Part shown: positions 6,212 through 6,709 of the stretch, piece after piece
How positions within the stretch are numbered: position 1 is the first letter of the stretch
Layout of the letters: each line of letters starts with the position of its first letter
Source: Chloroflexota bacterium
Lineage (GTDB): Bacteria > Chloroflexota > Limnocylindria > P2-11E
DNA: 6,709 bases
Assembly (NCBI GenBank): GCA_005889445.1
Contig: VBGS01000056.1
Span: 1-6,709 of the forward strand
Direction: 5' to 3'
Translations under genes and position numbers: made by a program
Notes under the pieces: model-generated
What the model was told of the DNA's origin: nothing
The model's input: only the letters and a program-made list of their open reading frames with translations
The model's database searches: none

Positions 6212-6214
6212 ATC

Positions 6215-6709
6215 TCAGCTCGCGATGCGGCCCAAGAGCAATCGCCGCGGTGCGACGCGTCGCGCGCTCCAGCGGAAGGCACGCTCGATCATCGCGATCG
6301 CGTCGTGGTCGTCCGGCTTGCCGGCGACGTGGACCTCCGCGTACGGCTGGCCTCGCTCGACGCGGTCGCCGACCTTCGCGTGAAGGACGATCCCGGTGCG
6401 GTGATCGATCGGGTCACCCTTTTTCTCCCGCCCGGCGCCGAGCCGCACCGAGGCGATGCCGATGTGATCGGCGGCGATGTCCGCGACGTACCCGCTCCGC
6501 CGCGCGAGCAGCGTCTCGACGCGCGGCGCGCGCGGCAGCCTCGATGGGTCGTCGACCATGCGCACGTCACCCCCCTGCGCGGCGACGAGCTCGCGGAATT
6601 TCGCGAGCCCGCTGCCGTCGGCGAGCGCGCGATCGATCGCGGTGGCGGCGCTCCGCGCGTCGCGCGCCTTCCGGCCGCGCAGAAGCATTTCCGCTCCCGC
6701 GACGCGCGT
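6215..6709 (-). CDS. deoA: Thymidine/pyrimidine-nucleoside phosphorylase, C-terminal part (5' end beyond window)
   Basis: The enzyme cleaves thymidine or other pyrimidine nucleosides with phosphate in nucleoside salvage. Only the last 164 residues are in the window; the frame is open through 6709, and the internal ATG at 6688 is not a true start. The visible part is the C-terminal alpha/beta domain: SGLAKFRELVAAQGGD, then a segment ending RSGYVADIAADHIGIASVRLGAG, and the diagnostic REKKGDPIDHRTGIVLHAKVGDRVERGQP. The phosphate- and pyrimidine-binding N-terminal domain is off the edge, so DeoA and Pdp cannot be told apart. The stop TGA at 6217-6215 is 3 bp from the ku stop on the other strand, so the two genes converge. 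Family assignment is secure; the symbol is less so. Confidence 0.9.
   Translation of the reverse strand, partial: TRVAGAEMLLRGRKARDARSAATAIDRALADGSGLAKFRELVAAQGGDVRMVDDPSRLPRAPRVETLLARRSGYVADIAADHIGIASVRLGAGREKKGDPIDHRTGIVLHAKVGDRVERGQPYAEVHVAGKPDDHDAIAMIERAFRWSARRVAPRRLLLGRIAS

Overview
The window is GC-rich bacterial chromosome, densely packed with housekeeping genes. It holds no RNA gene, CRISPR array, insertion sequence or sizeable repeat that I could find. I place the organism tentatively in Chloroflexota (a Limnocylindria- or Dormibacteria-like uncultured lineage). The grounds are the GC richness, the gene order, the style of the small HD-domain protein, and a Ku protein with an acidic insert. 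This placement is inference and needs a phylogeny.

Layout. Eight genes run leftward on the minus strand as one nearly gapless block from 5212 to the left edge. In transcription order they are: an M50 site-2-type membrane protease, a small HD-domain protein, scpA, scpB, rluB, cmk, plsC and ispH (cut by the left edge). Five of the seven junctions overlap by 1-4 nt (TGATG, GTGATG, ATGA, TAGTG and GTGA arrangements), which suggests translational coupling along a single transcript. The exceptions are scpA/scpB, where the scpB start is ambiguous, and plsC/ispH, with a 21-bp gap. At the right, a plus-strand Ku gene (5282-6211) is divergent from the protease gene across 69 bp. It converges, with only 3 bp between stops, on the 3' part of a minus-strand thymidine/pyrimidine-nucleoside phosphorylase gene cut by the right edge.

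How the genes fit together. ScpA and ScpB are the kleisin and kite subunits of the SMC condensin. RluB modifies 23S rRNA. Cmk supplies CDP/dCDP, and CTP made from it also feeds CDP-diacylglycerol synthesis. PlsC makes phosphatidic acid, and IspH makes the isoprenoid precursors IPP/DMAPP. The block is thus a growth-linked mix of chromosome, ribosome, nucleotide and membrane functions, of a kind also seen in Firmicutes and Chloroflexota. Ku is the non-homologous end-joining DNA-end-binding protein; its usual partner LigD is not in the window. It lies in the opposite orientation between two leftward genes and looks like an insertion into an otherwise colinear neighbourhood.

I found no clearly new system. 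The observations most worth a second look are: a strong Shine-Dalgarno placed for a non-canonical ATC start of scpB; the acidic insert in Ku; the orientation and tight packing of ku; the uncharacterised HD protein between the protease and scpA; and possible leaderless promoters at the only two block genes with no overlapping or ambiguous upstream junction.
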